The notes under the pieces: model-generated | What the model saw: the letters and a program-made list of their open reading frames with translations, nothing else | Database searches by the model: none | What the model was told of the DNA's origin: nothing | Made by a program: the position numbers and the translations under genes | In this document: positions 9,224 to 18,230 of the stretch, piece by piece | How the letters are laid out: every line of letters begins with the position of its first letter | How positions within the stretch are numbered: position 1 is the first letter of the stretch | NCBI GenBank assembly: GCA_021647705.1 | Contig: JAKIUF010000004.1 | Coordinates: forward strand, 1 to 64,000 | Length of the DNA: 64,000 nt | DNA from: Gammaproteobacteria bacterium | GTDB taxonomy: Bacteria; Pseudomonadota; Gammaproteobacteria; SZUA-152 | Direction: 5' to 3'

Positions 9224-9433
9224 TACAAATACTACCCCCTGAAACTCATATTCTCGCCCAGCCCATCCGCGCTAAATATACGGTATGGCATACCTCGCGC
9301 CCCCTACAGCAGCGTAGGAAAACACCTACACCACATGAATGCCTACACTAGGTTATTACGCGCCCGTCGGCTACTGATTTCGGGCATTATTTTCCTCGGA
9401 AGTTTGAGAAAAAAAGAAATGAAAAAATGAGTA

Positions 9434-9455
9434 AATACCCTTGCTCAAGGGTATT
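9434..9455 (-). terminator. Probable terminator after murU
   Basis: AATACCCTTG (9434-9443) pairs with CAAGGGTATT (9446-9455), directly after the murU stop. On the minus strand it is followed within a few bases by T-rich sequence (CATTTTTTCATTTC). The T tract is slightly displaced, so strength is uncertain. Confidence 0.55.
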
Positions 9456-9460
9456 AACCC

Positions 9461-10186
<726 letters not shown>

Positions 10187-10218
10187 TCAAGGTCCAAGCA
10201 TTGATCACTCTGTGTGTA

Positions 10219-11256
10219 TTATACCAGCTCGTCCAACAGAGTGTGCAAATCTCGCAATTCCGGGTACCGTGCTGAAACATCTTTCACATAAGCCAAGGTG
10301 CGCGGAATGTCGGCCAAATAACCCGGTTTGTTATCACGCAAGTGCAAGCGAGCAAAAATCCCCGTAGCCTTAAGATGACGCTGTACCCCCATCCAGTCAA
10401 ACCAGCGTAAATACGCGGCATCAGCTGCCGGTGGAAGCAGACCGGCATCGGCAGCACGATACAGATAATTCAGCGCCCATTGCTCCACCTGTGAGCGTGG
10501 CCAGTCGATATAACAATCCCGCAACAAGGAAACCAGATCATAAGTCACCGGACCAAGCACCGCATCCTGAAAGTCCAGAATACCTGGTTTGCCATACCCG
10601 TTATGCCGTTCCGTTACCATCAAATTTCGTGAATGATAATCGCGATGAACAAATACCTGAGGTTGAGTCAGCGCAACTTCACACAATTGCTGGAATACAC
10701 GATCAAGCCTGCCCCGCTGCTCACCTGAAAAAGTCCATCCACGATATTGCTGACAGTACCAGTCAACAAACAATGTCATCTCGCTCAACAATAACGCTTC
10801 ATCATAAACCGGTAATTCAGCAACATAGTGTGATGCGTTGCGCTGCATTTTAAATAACGCATCCAATGCGTCTATATATAATGGTTCAACCGTATGCTCA
10901 CTCAAAACATCAAGATAGGCTTGTGTACCCAAATCACTCAGCAGTAAAAAACCTTGTGCAAGATCTTTCGCAAACACCTGTGGCACATTAAGACCCGCAT
11001 CGGTCAACAGTTTAGAGATAACAACAAAGGGGCGGGAGTCTTCCTTGTCCGGTGGCGCATCCATCACGATCAAGCTCTCGCCCGCTCCATCAAAACGATT
11101 GGCAACAGCAGAACCCGTTACCCGGAAATAACGCCGGAAACTGGCATCCGCCGAGGCGGGGGCAAGCTGAAAACTGGCAGGCGACGAAGTGTTGTCGGCT
11201 GCACAGTGCAACACTTCATGCAACCAGGTTGTTAACGCATCAAGCCTTGCAGGCAT
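10219..11256 (-). CDS. amgK: N-acetylmuramate/N-acetylglucosamine anomeric kinase
   Basis: A 345-residue member of the aminoglycoside-phosphotransferase fold. The catalytic loop is VFVHRDYHSRNL and the metal loop is GILDFQDAVLGP, both characteristic of AmgK-type sugar kinases. DASFRRYFRV near the N-terminus is the nucleotide-binding start. It phosphorylates free MurNAc or GlcNAc at the anomeric carbon for recycling by MurU, which lies directly downstream. The ATG at 11256 is preferred over the GTG at 11268 because GGAG lies 6 bases before it. In Pseudomonas this pair lies beside lptD-surA; here the neighbour is a repeat-filled gap of almost 400 bases. Confidence 0.88.
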   Translation of the reverse strand: MPARLDALTTWLHEVLHCAADNTSSPASFQLAPASADASFRRYFRVTGSAVANRFDGAGESLIVMDAPPDKEDSRPFVVISKLLTDAGLNVPQVFAKDLAQGFLLLSDLGTQAYLDVLSEHTVEPLYIDALDALFKMQRNASHYVAELPVYDEALLLSEMTLFVDWYCQQYRGWTFSGEQRGRLDRVFQQLCEVALTQPQVFVHRDYHSRNLMVTERHNGYGKPGILDFQDAVLGPVTYDLVSLLRDCYIDWPRSQVEQWALNYLYRAADAGLLPPAADAAYLRWFDWMGVQRHLKATGIFARLHLRDNKPGYLADIPRTLAYVKDVSARYPELRDLHTLLDELV

Positions 11257-11293
11257 CACTTTCTCCACTGTAAGCGGGATATACTCATTCTCA

Positions 11294-11515
11294 AATGTGA
11301 ATTAAACACCAAAACACCAACGCCATTAAGTTAAGCACGCCTGGTCAAAAACCGGGGCTGCCTGGAAGCCTGTCGCTTTACCAAGTCTGATGCTTGTAAA
11401 CACAGAGGTCACAGAAACGCAAAGACACAGAGAAAAACACTAAAACCTCTGCGCCTTTGTGATCTTTACGTTTATAACACGTTATTTGTTAGTGCCTCAT
11501 ATAACACAACCTTTT
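11294..11515. repeat. Composite intergenic element, copy A (inverted, partial)
   Basis: This gap between amgK and the TPR-barrel gene holds the first of five related repeats. Its core (about 11397-11482) is a long imperfect hairpin, ACACAGAGGTCACAGAAACG facing CTCTGCGCCTTTGTGATC. The left flank AATGTGAATTAA and the right flank TTTATAACAC match, in reverse orientation, the outer parts of the copies at 32.6, 34.0 and 56.4 kb. The outer ends are eroded. The remaining bases to 11652 hold no recognisable gene. Confidence 0.7.
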
Positions 11516-11652
11516 GGTGTATTACGAGACACTTGTCCGGGGGCTTAAACACTTGGGTTCTGGCTAAAAGTATGCCGGAATGACCGTATTTTCAGTAAAA
11601 AAAACACTAACGGAATAATTTAGCGCTTACATTCACGTTCAATCCACCGGGC

Positions 11653-13002
11653 TTAAAAAGACCGAGTAACTTCAACTTGCACAATAGAGCGCTCATAACT
11701 TCTTTGGTCAATATTGGAATCATTATTTGTATAGGTATATTGCCCATTCACTGTCCAGCGTCGGGAAAATTTACGGCTAATTCGCGCAGACAAACGTATT
11801 TGGCTATCTTCACGACGTGAAGTCACTCTACCATCCAGAACATTTGAATCATTGTAGCGACCATAGCGATAACGTGTATCCAGACGAGCATCCCAATTGT
11901 TATTCAACTCCCACCAGCCCGTAACCCGCACGGTATGTCGTGTCGGAGAATAACTGACCCATGAATTAATATCGTTAGTGTCTGGCACTTTTATAATGAA
12001 GTCTCTTCTGTCATTCAATTCCAGTTGGTAGTAATAGCGCATTCGGTTTTTGCCCTCGCGCAACTGAATGCCTGCACGCAACTGATGTCGCCAGCCATCA
12101 AGATAATCAAACACAGCATCGGTTGCCTGAATACGACTCAGTTTGTAACGCAAGTGCAATTGGTTCTTTTCCGACAACTCCTTTCGGCTACGCACATCGA
12201 TGCCGACGATACGCTGATACTCGCGAGCATCAAAATAAATTTCATTCCAGCTACCCCGAATGCGCATTTTCCAATCACCCAGACGGTCATAACGCATCAC
12301 CCGTGCATTGAGTTGAGCATAATCATTCCGACTCAGCTTGCTGTATTTTTGCAGGCTCGCACTTAATGACATACGCACACCGTTATTTATATTGCCTTTT
12401 AGCCAGCGCGCAGCCGATGCAGAAACATCCATTGCAGTATCATCTTGATTGGTAACACCCAGAAGGTCATCATTGACCAGGGTGACATTGCTGTCATATG
12501 CCAGCGAACCCGAAATAAAACCTGTCCAGCCTGGGGCAACGTGACGAATTTTACGCGGCGAACTGCCTAAACGATTCAAAGCTTCTTTCGCCACAGCCTG
12601 AATTTGTTTGCTATCAGTATTGCGGTGCGCGCGCTGAAACCATCGAACAGCCGCAGGCTCATCTTTTTGTTTATTGGCGACCAAGCCCAGATTAAAATAG
12701 GCCCGCTGCTCGAAAGCACGCACATCCGTCAATGCTAAAAAAATCCTGCGCGCATTTTCATATTCCCGGAGTCGATAGTAACTCACCGCCATATTATAGT
12801 TGAGTACCGCCGTATCCATGCCCGCCTGTCTGGCCTTTTTGAAATAGCGCAATGCGACAGAATAATCCTTCTTATTGGAAGCCTGTATCCCTGCATTAAA
12901 ATAATCCTGCCCAAAATCGGCATTTGCATTAGCCATCATTAATAAACCCAGAATCACACACCAACACAATCCCGAGCACTTGATTACAACCCTATTTGCC
13001 AT
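11653..13002 (-). CDS. TPR-containing outer membrane beta-barrel protein
   Basis: A 449-residue exported protein from the ATG at 13002, with signal peptide LCWCVILGLLMMANANA; other in-frame starts exist at 13032 and further up to 13128. Three or four TPR repeats follow (about residues 30-140, including NYNMAVSYYRLREYENARRI). The last 280 residues are alternating beta strands rich in aromatic and charged residues, ending in Phe as outer membrane barrels do (VEVTRSF). AYDSNVTL opens the barrel. The TPR-plus-barrel layout recalls Slam (DUF560) and BcsC/PgaA-type exporters, but no family-specific motif is certain, so the cargo is not named. Confidence 0.7.
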   Translation of the reverse strand: MANRVVIKCSGLCWCVILGLLMMANANADFGQDYFNAGIQASNKKDYSVALRYFKKARQAGMDTAVLNYNMAVSYYRLREYENARRIFLALTDVRAFEQRAYFNLGLVANKQKDEPAAVRWFQRAHRNTDSKQIQAVAKEALNRLGSSPRKIRHVAPGWTGFISGSLAYDSNVTLVNDDLLGVTNQDDTAMDVSASAARWLKGNINNGVRMSLSASLQKYSKLSRNDYAQLNARVMRYDRLGDWKMRIRGSWNEIYFDAREYQRIVGIDVRSRKELSEKNQLHLRYKLSRIQATDAVFDYLDGWRHQLRAGIQLREGKNRMRYYYQLELNDRRDFIIKVPDTNDINSWVSYSPTRHTVRVTGWWELNNNWDARLDTRYRYGRYNDSNVLDGRVTSRREDSQIRLSARISRKFSRRWTVNGQYTYTNNDSNIDQRSYERSIVQVEVTRSF

Positions 13003-13162
13003 TTTAGTCCCAACGGAATAATTTTTATTCATCAACATTCTGTAAAAACCAGCAACGCAATCCACTCCCTTTATACTTGGGAGACTGCCTCCAGCGGTGT
13101 AGACATCATACAACATCATTTGATCCAATAACCGGCCGGTTTTTTATGTCACCAACTACAAA

Positions 13163-13193
13163 AAATCCCCTCCTTGAGACAAGGAGGGGATTT
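13163..13193 (-). terminator. Strong rho-independent terminator
   Basis: AAATCCCCTCCTTG (13163-13176) pairs perfectly with CAAGGAGGGGATTT (13180-13193) around a 3-base loop. On the minus strand it is followed by TTTTTTG. It ends the ECF sigma/anti-sigma/acidic-protein transcript before the TPR-barrel gene. Confidence 0.85.
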
Positions 13194-13287
13194 CAGTCGC
13201 ACCGCTAATTTATCAAAAAAAACCCGGGGCCATCAAGCAAACACCGTCATCTGCATCTGCCGTGAGATCCTTCTCCTGACTTTTTTC

Positions 13288-13701
13288 TTAATTGTCTTCC
13301 TTTTCATGCTCTGCTTCGTGAGCTTCTCCGTGTTCGTGTTCGTGCTCATCTTCATGATCGCTATCATGAGCTTCGTCATACTCATCATTCACATCATCAT
13401 TATCTTCACGAGCCTCATCATGATCCTCAACATCATCCTCGCGCTCATCACGAGCATCTGCGTCAAACTCATGCTCACCAGTTCCACTTTCCTGATTTTC
13501 ACGATTAGCATCACCTTCATGCTCATGCGTTACATCGAAAAACATATCTGGCAATGAAAGCTCATTGTGCATTTCGCCCACATCATCTGACTCGACAACC
13601 CGAATAGTAAAATCAATATCATCCAGGTCTGCGCCAAAACTGATGCCTACGGACAGAAAAAATGCAAGACCAGCAATAATACTTGTTTGCACAATTTTCA
13701 T
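13288..13701 (-). CDS. Secreted acidic Asp/Glu/His-rich protein
   Basis: A 137-residue protein from the ATG at 13701, which has a purine-rich ribosome site (GAGGAGAGGAG). The signal peptide (IIAGLAFFLSVGISFGA) is followed by a short ordinary stretch and then about 75 residues made almost only of Asp, Glu, His and Ala/Asn, such as HEDEHEHEHGEAHEAEH. The composition suggests low-affinity binding of many divalent metal ions in the periplasm, or a disordered polyanion. It is the last gene of the ECF sigma factor group, so it may be the regulated output or a sensor of that system. No domain family is recognised; function is inferred only from composition and place. Confidence 0.7.
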   Translation of the reverse strand: MKIVQTSIIAGLAFFLSVGISFGADLDDIDFTIRVVESDDVGEMHNELSLPDMFFDVTHEHEGDANRENQESGTGEHEFDADARDEREDDVEDHDEAREDNDDVNDEYDEAHDSDHEDEHEHEHGEAHEAEHEKEDN

Positions 13702-13790
13702 AACAACCACTCCTCTCCTCTTTACAGCTACTACTTTAATTCGCACATTCGGGCAACCGTTCGCACATCGGATGCCCTTTGGCTCAATTG

Positions 13791-14840
13791 TCACCCAATC
13801 AACAAATGAAATTTGCTATCTACCGACGACGTAGCGGGCAAAGCTTCCGCACCGATTTCAAGACTCAGCGTCAGTGTTTTCACCCGACCCTCATATTCAA
13901 TATCAGCAATCAATTCACCCTGCGCCACCTGAGTGGCGACAATCGGCAAACTCAGCAGGTTGTCACCTTTTTTGAGATTCGTTTCCCAGCTCAACTGGCG
14001 TCGGCCAGGATAACCAACCAAGGCCACATTTTCCGGCAGACGAATGGTGATTTTGGCACCCTGTAGCGACTCACTGGAAGCAAAAGCCAGCTTGATCGTT
14101 CGCTCTGTATTCACGGCAATCGACATTACAGGCTGCTGTTGTTGTACAACAGGCTGTTCCACCACCATCTTATTTGTCTCTACGCTGGTAGCGATCTGTT
14201 CAGGCCCATTGCCTGTACCTGACATCTCACCCGGAGACATGCCCACAACAACCCACACAGCAAGTGCAGCCGCTGCGGCACTACCAAAGCCCAGCACAAA
14301 ACTCTGACGATGGTGATTTTGCTGTGGCGGTGCCTTTTGTTCGACAGCGCTCTTGTAAATATTAGCCAGCACACGATCAGCAAAGCCCTCCGGAGGCTCT
14401 GTCACCGGCATCGCCCGCAACCCCTCCAGCATGGCCAGTTCCGCTGTATGCACAGCAGAACAGGCTTCGCACGATGCCCGATGGGCATCAAATCCCGCCT
14501 GTTCTGCTGAGCCAAGCTCCTGATCGATACTGTCGTTTAAACAGTCTTTAAATTCAGCACAACCCAGCACAAAACTCTGACGATGGTGATTTTGCTGTGG
14601 CGGTGCCTCCTGTTCGACAACACTCTTGTAAACATTAGCCAACACACGATCAGCAAAGCCCTCCGGAGGCTCTACCATTGGCATCGCCCGCAGCCCCGCC
14701 AGCATAGCCAGTTCCGCTGTATACACGGTCTGACAGACTTCGCACGATGCTCGATGGGCATCAAATCCCGCCTGTTCTGCTGAGCCCAGCTCCTGATCGA
14801 TACTGTCGTTTAAACAACCTTTAAATTCAGCACAATTCAT
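13791..14840 (-). CDS. Transmembrane anti-sigma factor with duplicated zinc finger
   Basis: A 349-residue anti-sigma factor. The N-terminus is a zinc-containing anti-sigma (ZAS) domain with Cys3 and His29-x3-Cys33-x2-Cys36. The same domain is repeated at +91 residues (His120, Cys124, Cys127), so the protein has two nearly identical sigma-binding modules. A single membrane segment (about 186-203, SAAAAALAVWVVVG) leads to a periplasmic domain rich in beta structure. The gene lies 108 bases after the ECF sigma gene and before the acidic secreted protein. Anti-sigma factors of this class hold the sigma factor at the membrane until an envelope signal triggers release. Confidence 0.85.
   Translation of the reverse strand: MNCAEFKGCLNDSIDQELGSAEQAGFDAHRASCEVCQTVYTAELAMLAGLRAMPMVEPPEGFADRVLANVYKSVVEQEAPPQQNHHRQSFVLGCAEFKDCLNDSIDQELGSAEQAGFDAHRASCEACSAVHTAELAMLEGLRAMPVTEPPEGFADRVLANIYKSAVEQKAPPQQNHHRQSFVLGFGSAAAAALAVWVVVGMSPGEMSGTGNGPEQIATSVETNKMVVEQPVVQQQQPVMSIAVNTERTIKLAFASSESLQGAKITIRLPENVALVGYPGRRQLSWETNLKKGDNLLSLPIVATQVAQGELIADIEYEGRVKTLTLSLEIGAEALPATSSVDSKFHLLIG
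14288..14833. repeat. 273-bp tandem duplication inside the anti-sigma gene
   Basis: Two direct copies of 273 bp (14288-14560 and 14561-14833) differ at only a modest number of positions. The period is exactly 91 codons, so the frame is kept. The copy nearest the membrane segment reads into it naturally (RQSFVLGFGSAAAA); the N-terminal copy ends RQSFVLG and restarts at CAEFK. Confidence 0.9.
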
Positions 14841-14948
14841 GATGTTTCACAACCTCCTACCCTCTTGACCTCTTGAACGCTTTATGCACAAAAAGCGTTC
14901 CCTTTAACCCAGTTTCCGTAATTATTACCAGAACACTTTTTCCGGAAC

Positions 14949-15503
14949 CTATGGCTTCACTGCATCCGACTCAAGAATTTTCCGCATACGTGCCCGCGCA
15001 CGGTGAATACGTGACTTCAACGTACCCACAGGCACATCCAGCATTTTTTGTAGCTCCAGCAATCGATAGCCCTCGATATCGTGCAGGGTCAGCAACACTC
15101 TGTGGTCTTCAGACAATCGCAGAAAGGCTGCCTGCATCTGATCGATACGCTGGTCCTCGGCAAGCTCACGATCCGGCGTTTCCGTGCCACTACTGGCTGT
15201 TTCGTAAAAGGCGACCTCATCATCAATCAGCTCCAGTGGCGAGCGCTTTTGTCGCCGGGTACCATCCACAAACATGCGATACAGGGATGTCACCAGCCAT
15301 GGACGCAGCTTCTCAACCACTTCAAGCTCAGCACAACGGGGATAAAGTTTCAGGAACAAATCCTGCACCAGATCTTCCGCGTCTTCCGGATTACCACAGA
15401 AACGGTACGCGAGACGGTATAGATAGGTGATATGCGGACGAACCAGCGCGTCAAAACTCGCCGCAGAGCCCTTCTCCGATTTTTTGGAAGGAAATATCTT
15501 CAT
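14949..15503 (-). CDS. ECF-type RNA polymerase sigma factor
   Basis: A 184-residue extracytoplasmic-function sigma factor. Region 2 includes LVRPHITYLYRLAYRFCGNPEDAEDLVQDLFLKLY, and region 4 includes LLTLHDIEGYRLLELQKML followed by VPVGTLKSRIHRARARMRK. It directs RNA polymerase to a small regulon and is kept inactive by the anti-sigma factor encoded next. Start: ATG at 15503, preceded by a TATAAT hexamer on the same strand (15514-15519). The gene is divergent from the HD-GYP gene across a 246-base gap that must hold both promoters. ECF factors usually activate their own operon, but I cannot define the promoter motif from one case. Confidence 0.9.
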   Translation of the reverse strand: MKIFPSKKSEKGSAASFDALVRPHITYLYRLAYRFCGNPEDAEDLVQDLFLKLYPRCAELEVVEKLRPWLVTSLYRMFVDGTRRQKRSPLELIDDEVAFYETASSGTETPDRELAEDQRIDQMQAAFLRLSEDHRVLLTLHDIEGYRLLELQKMLDVPVGTLKSRIHRARARMRKILESDAVKP

Positions 15504-15749
15504 TTACTGCGGAAGATTATAGAATCCGGGAGTTCTTGGACAGATTTTCAAGAATTTATAGTAACTATTCATAAGGGGTTTAAGCGGGCACAAGCAAACG
15601 CGCGCGCAGACAGCACTCGCCAATAAACGCCCTTTCGACAAAAAAAGTTCCCACCTCACAATAAAAACACACTCAGAGCCCGCACATTACTTGGTTTCAC
15701 AAGTGCATGACGCTAAAGTGGAGCATCCACAAAAAACTGGGAAACGTTA

Positions 15750-16880
15750 ATGTTTCATCATCAGGATACGTTGCACCGTCTTAACGAGAACATCCCGCTG
15801 GGCGAAAAATTGATCAGCGTACATCATGCTATCAAAGAACAGTTTGACTTCATCGAGCGTATTGCCGTTGCCATTTACGACGACAAAACGGACATGCTGA
15901 AGACCTATGTACACAGCAGTGGTGACGGCGAAAATCCACTACGGCACTATCAGGTACCGCTGGCAAATACACCATCGCTCCAGGAGATCATGAAACTCCG
16001 AAAACCCCGGGTGGTAAATGATCTCAGTATCTTTGCTGATGGCAAGCAGAAACACTCCAAAAATATCCATCAAAAAGGGTATGCCGCCAGTTATACCCTG
16101 CCGATGTTTTTGAACAATATTTTTTTTGGTTTCGTTTTTTTCAACGCCAACCAGAAAGATGCCTTTACCGATAGCACGCTACATTATTTCGATGTGATTG
16201 GTCATTTAATTTCACTGCTGATCATCAATGAGCAAAGCTCCGTACGCACCCTGCTAGCCACAATTAAAACCGCACACGACATGACCCATTACCGGGATTC
16301 GGAGACAGGCGCACATATTGACCGTATGTCACGTTACTCCCGGCTGATTGCAGTCCACATTGCAGACAAACACGACCTGGACGACGAATACATTGAAAAT
16401 GTTTTTTTATTCTCACCCCTGCATGACATCGGAAAAATCGCGATTACCGATAATATCCTGCAAAAAAAGGGCAAACTCACCGAAGCTGAAACAAAAATTA
16501 TGCGCACCCATTCTCACAAGGGGTGTGAAATCATTGACAGCATGCTGAAAGATCACGGCCTGGACAGTTTTGAAAACATTAATATCCTGCGCAATATTGC
16601 TGAGTTTCATCATGAAGCCGTTAATGGCACGGGTTATCCCAATGGTTTGCAGGGCACCGAAATTCCACTGGAAGCCCGCATCGTCGCCGTTGCTGATGTG
16701 TTTGACGCCCTCACCAGCAAGCGACCTTACAAAGAAGCCTGGAGCAACCATAATGCTTATGCCATGCTGCAACGCCTTGCTGGCGGGCAGCTCGACAAAG
16801 AATGTGTCAACGCACTTATCGCCAACAAAGGGCAAATAGAAAAAATTCAACAAAAATTTGCCGAAGATCAGCTAGGTTAA
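15750..16880 (+). CDS. HD-GYP domain protein, likely c-di-GMP phosphodiesterase
   Basis: A 376-residue cytoplasmic protein. The first 175 residues form a GAF-like sensory domain. The HD-GYP domain follows with its main features: HDIGKIAITDNIL (metal-binding His-Asp at about 225), MRTHSHKGCEII, and the HHE...GYPNGL stretch near 290-300, then ARIVAVADVFDALTSKRPYK. The GYP triplet is intact. Such proteins hydrolyse cyclic di-GMP and so favour motility over biofilm. The SDR gene starts 11 bases after its stop, suggesting co-transcription. The signal read by the GAF domain is unknown. Confidence 0.88.
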   Translation: MFHHQDTLHRLNENIPLGEKLISVHHAIKEQFDFIERIAVAIYDDKTDMLKTYVHSSGDGENPLRHYQVPLANTPSLQEIMKLRKPRVVNDLSIFADGKQKHSKNIHQKGYAASYTLPMFLNNIFFGFVFFNANQKDAFTDSTLHYFDVIGHLISLLIINEQSSVRTLLATIKTAHDMTHYRDSETGAHIDRMSRYSRLIAVHIADKHDLDDEYIENVFLFSPLHDIGKIAITDNILQKKGKLTEAETKIMRTHSHKGCEIIDSMLKDHGLDSFENINILRNIAEFHHEAVNGTGYPNGLQGTEIPLEARIVAVADVFDALTSKRPYKEAWSNHNAYAMLQRLAGGQLDKECVNALIANKGQIEKIQQKFAEDQLG

Positions 16881-16891
16881 CGCGAACATTC

Positions 16892-17764
16892 ATGGCTTCA
16901 CTCACCTCCCCCACCGCTCATCATGAGCGCACTGTACTCATTACGGGCTGTTCCAGCGGCATCGGTCAGTGTGTTGCCCTGGGCCTGAAAACACGCGGTT
17001 ACACCGTTATCGCCAGTGCGCGCAAAGCGGAAGACGTTTCCCGATTACAGGCAAACGGCCTCACCGCCATCCAGCTTGATCTGGCTGACTCGGCATCCAT
17101 CAAACGTGCCGTCGAAGACACTCTGCACCTTGGCCACGGAAAGATTTTTGCGCTTTTTAACAACGGTGCTTACGGACAACCCGGGGCGGTGGAGGATTTA
17201 TCACGCGAAGTGCTGCGCCAACAATTTGAGACCAATCTTTTTGGCACTGTGGAATTAACCAACCGGATCATCCCCATCATGAGAAAACAGGGTTATGGAC
17301 GGATTATTCAAAACAGTTCCGTGCTTGGTCTCATTGCCCTGCCCTACCGAGGTGCCTACAACGCCAGCAAGTTTGCACTTGAAGGCATTACCGATACCTT
17401 GCGCCTGGAACTGGCTGACACAGGAATAGCGGTTTCGTTAATCGAACCCGGCCCCGTTGAAAGTCAATTTCGAAAAAATGCCTTCCTTGCCTACCAGCAA
17501 CACATTGACGCCCGCCACAGTGCGCATCACGATACTTATCAAAAAATGGAAAGCCGACTCAAAAAAGAAGGCCCGGCAGCACCTTTTACCCTGCCTCCAG
17601 AGGCTGTACTCAAAAAGGTGATTCATGCACTGGAGTCACGTCGGCCCAGGCCACGTTATTATGTGACGTTTCCCACCTACCTGTTTGGGGTTTTACGCCG
17701 CCTGTGCAGCACTCGCTGGTTGGATAAAATATTGCTCAAAATATCCCTTAATGAAAACAAATAA
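16892..17764 (+). CDS. Short-chain dehydrogenase/reductase (SDR)
   Basis: A 290-residue classical SDR from the ATG at 16892. The Rossmann nucleotide loop is TGCSSGIG (about 18-25), NNGAYG is the conserved Asn region, and the catalytic set is Ser in QNSSVLG with Tyr/Lys in YNASK. The C-terminal part is extended and basic (RRPRPRYYVTFPTYLFGVLRR), as in the family of membrane-near retinol/steroid-like SDRs found in many gammaproteobacteria. The substrate cannot be named. It is probably cotranscribed with the HD-GYP gene just upstream; no functional link between the two is evident. Confidence 0.88.
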   Translation: MASLTSPTAHHERTVLITGCSSGIGQCVALGLKTRGYTVIASARKAEDVSRLQANGLTAIQLDLADSASIKRAVEDTLHLGHGKIFALFNNGAYGQPGAVEDLSREVLRQQFETNLFGTVELTNRIIPIMRKQGYGRIIQNSSVLGLIALPYRGAYNASKFALEGITDTLRLELADTGIAVSLIEPGPVESQFRKNAFLAYQQHIDARHSAHHDTYQKMESRLKKEGPAAPFTLPPEAVLKKVIHALESRRPRPRYYVTFPTYLFGVLRRLCSTRWLDKILLKISLNENK

Positions 17765-17906
17765 GTCTTGAAAGGCTCTTGCAACATTATTTCACCGTAA
17801 CTTATTGATTTTTCGTTTAGAGTTTTGCAAGAGACTCTATCAATTGCGTTTTTTGTCCCACCGTGCATATTTTTCGGAATTGTCGGGCAATCCCCTGGCT
17901 AACGTC

Positions 17907-18165
17907 ATCTGAAATGTGAATTAAGTGCTAAAAACATCCAAATGAATAAAACCATTGGTTTACATTCAACAAGACAGGCCGTTCCCGGGTCTCGAGCGAC
18001 AAAACCCTAAAATCTAACGCAAAGGCGCGGAGACGCAGGGGCCGCAGAGAAAAACACTACACACTCTGTGCCCTCTACGTCTCTGCGACCTCTGTGTTTA
18101 TAACACACCACTTGTCAGCCCCACGACAACATAACCTCCTGAAGCACATACCGCGTACCCGACTG
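17907..18165. repeat. Composite intergenic element, copy B (inverted)
   Basis: This element fills most of the gap between the SDR gene and the DUF6502-like gene. The left end AATGTGAATTAAGTGC and the right end TTTATAACACACCACTTGTC are the reverse complement of the outer arms of copies C and E. The centre (about 18015-18103) is the imperfect hairpin CGCAAAGGCGCGGAGACGCA / TCTCTGCGACCTCTGTG. Before it, 17777-17835 has a weak 9-base inverted repeat (CTCTTGCAA/TTGCAAGAG) with a long loop. Confidence 0.7.
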
Positions 18166-18194
18166 TAAAACCGACTGCCTGGAAGCTTTTGGTA

Positions 18195-18230
18195 TTGACT
18201 TCTCCTAAAAACGGGATAATAATCCCGTTT
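18195..18230 (+). promoter_or_regulatory. Promoter-like boxes overlapping a palindrome at the start codon
   Basis: TTGACT (18195-18200) and AATAAT (18218-18223) are separated by 17 bases. The -10 box lies within a perfect palindrome, AAACGGGAT (18209-18217) with ATCCCGTTT (18222-18230), which abuts the ATG at 18231. There is no Shine-Dalgarno sequence. Transcription from these boxes would start at or next to the ATG, giving a leaderless or near-leaderless mRNA, and the palindrome could be an operator. This is inference from sequence only. Confidence 0.45.

Noticed and set aside
9311-9327. Small inverted repeat GTAGG/CCTAC upstream of the GacA-like gene, considered as a REP or CsrB-type hairpin
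   Set aside because: Only 5 bp of pairing, no GGA-motif series and no terminator, so neither call is supported.
13174-13557. Very hydrophobic 127-codon plus-strand frame
   Set aside because: It is the antisense of the Asp/Glu/His-rich gene; complementary GAT/CAT/GAG codons give an artificial hydrophobic translation.
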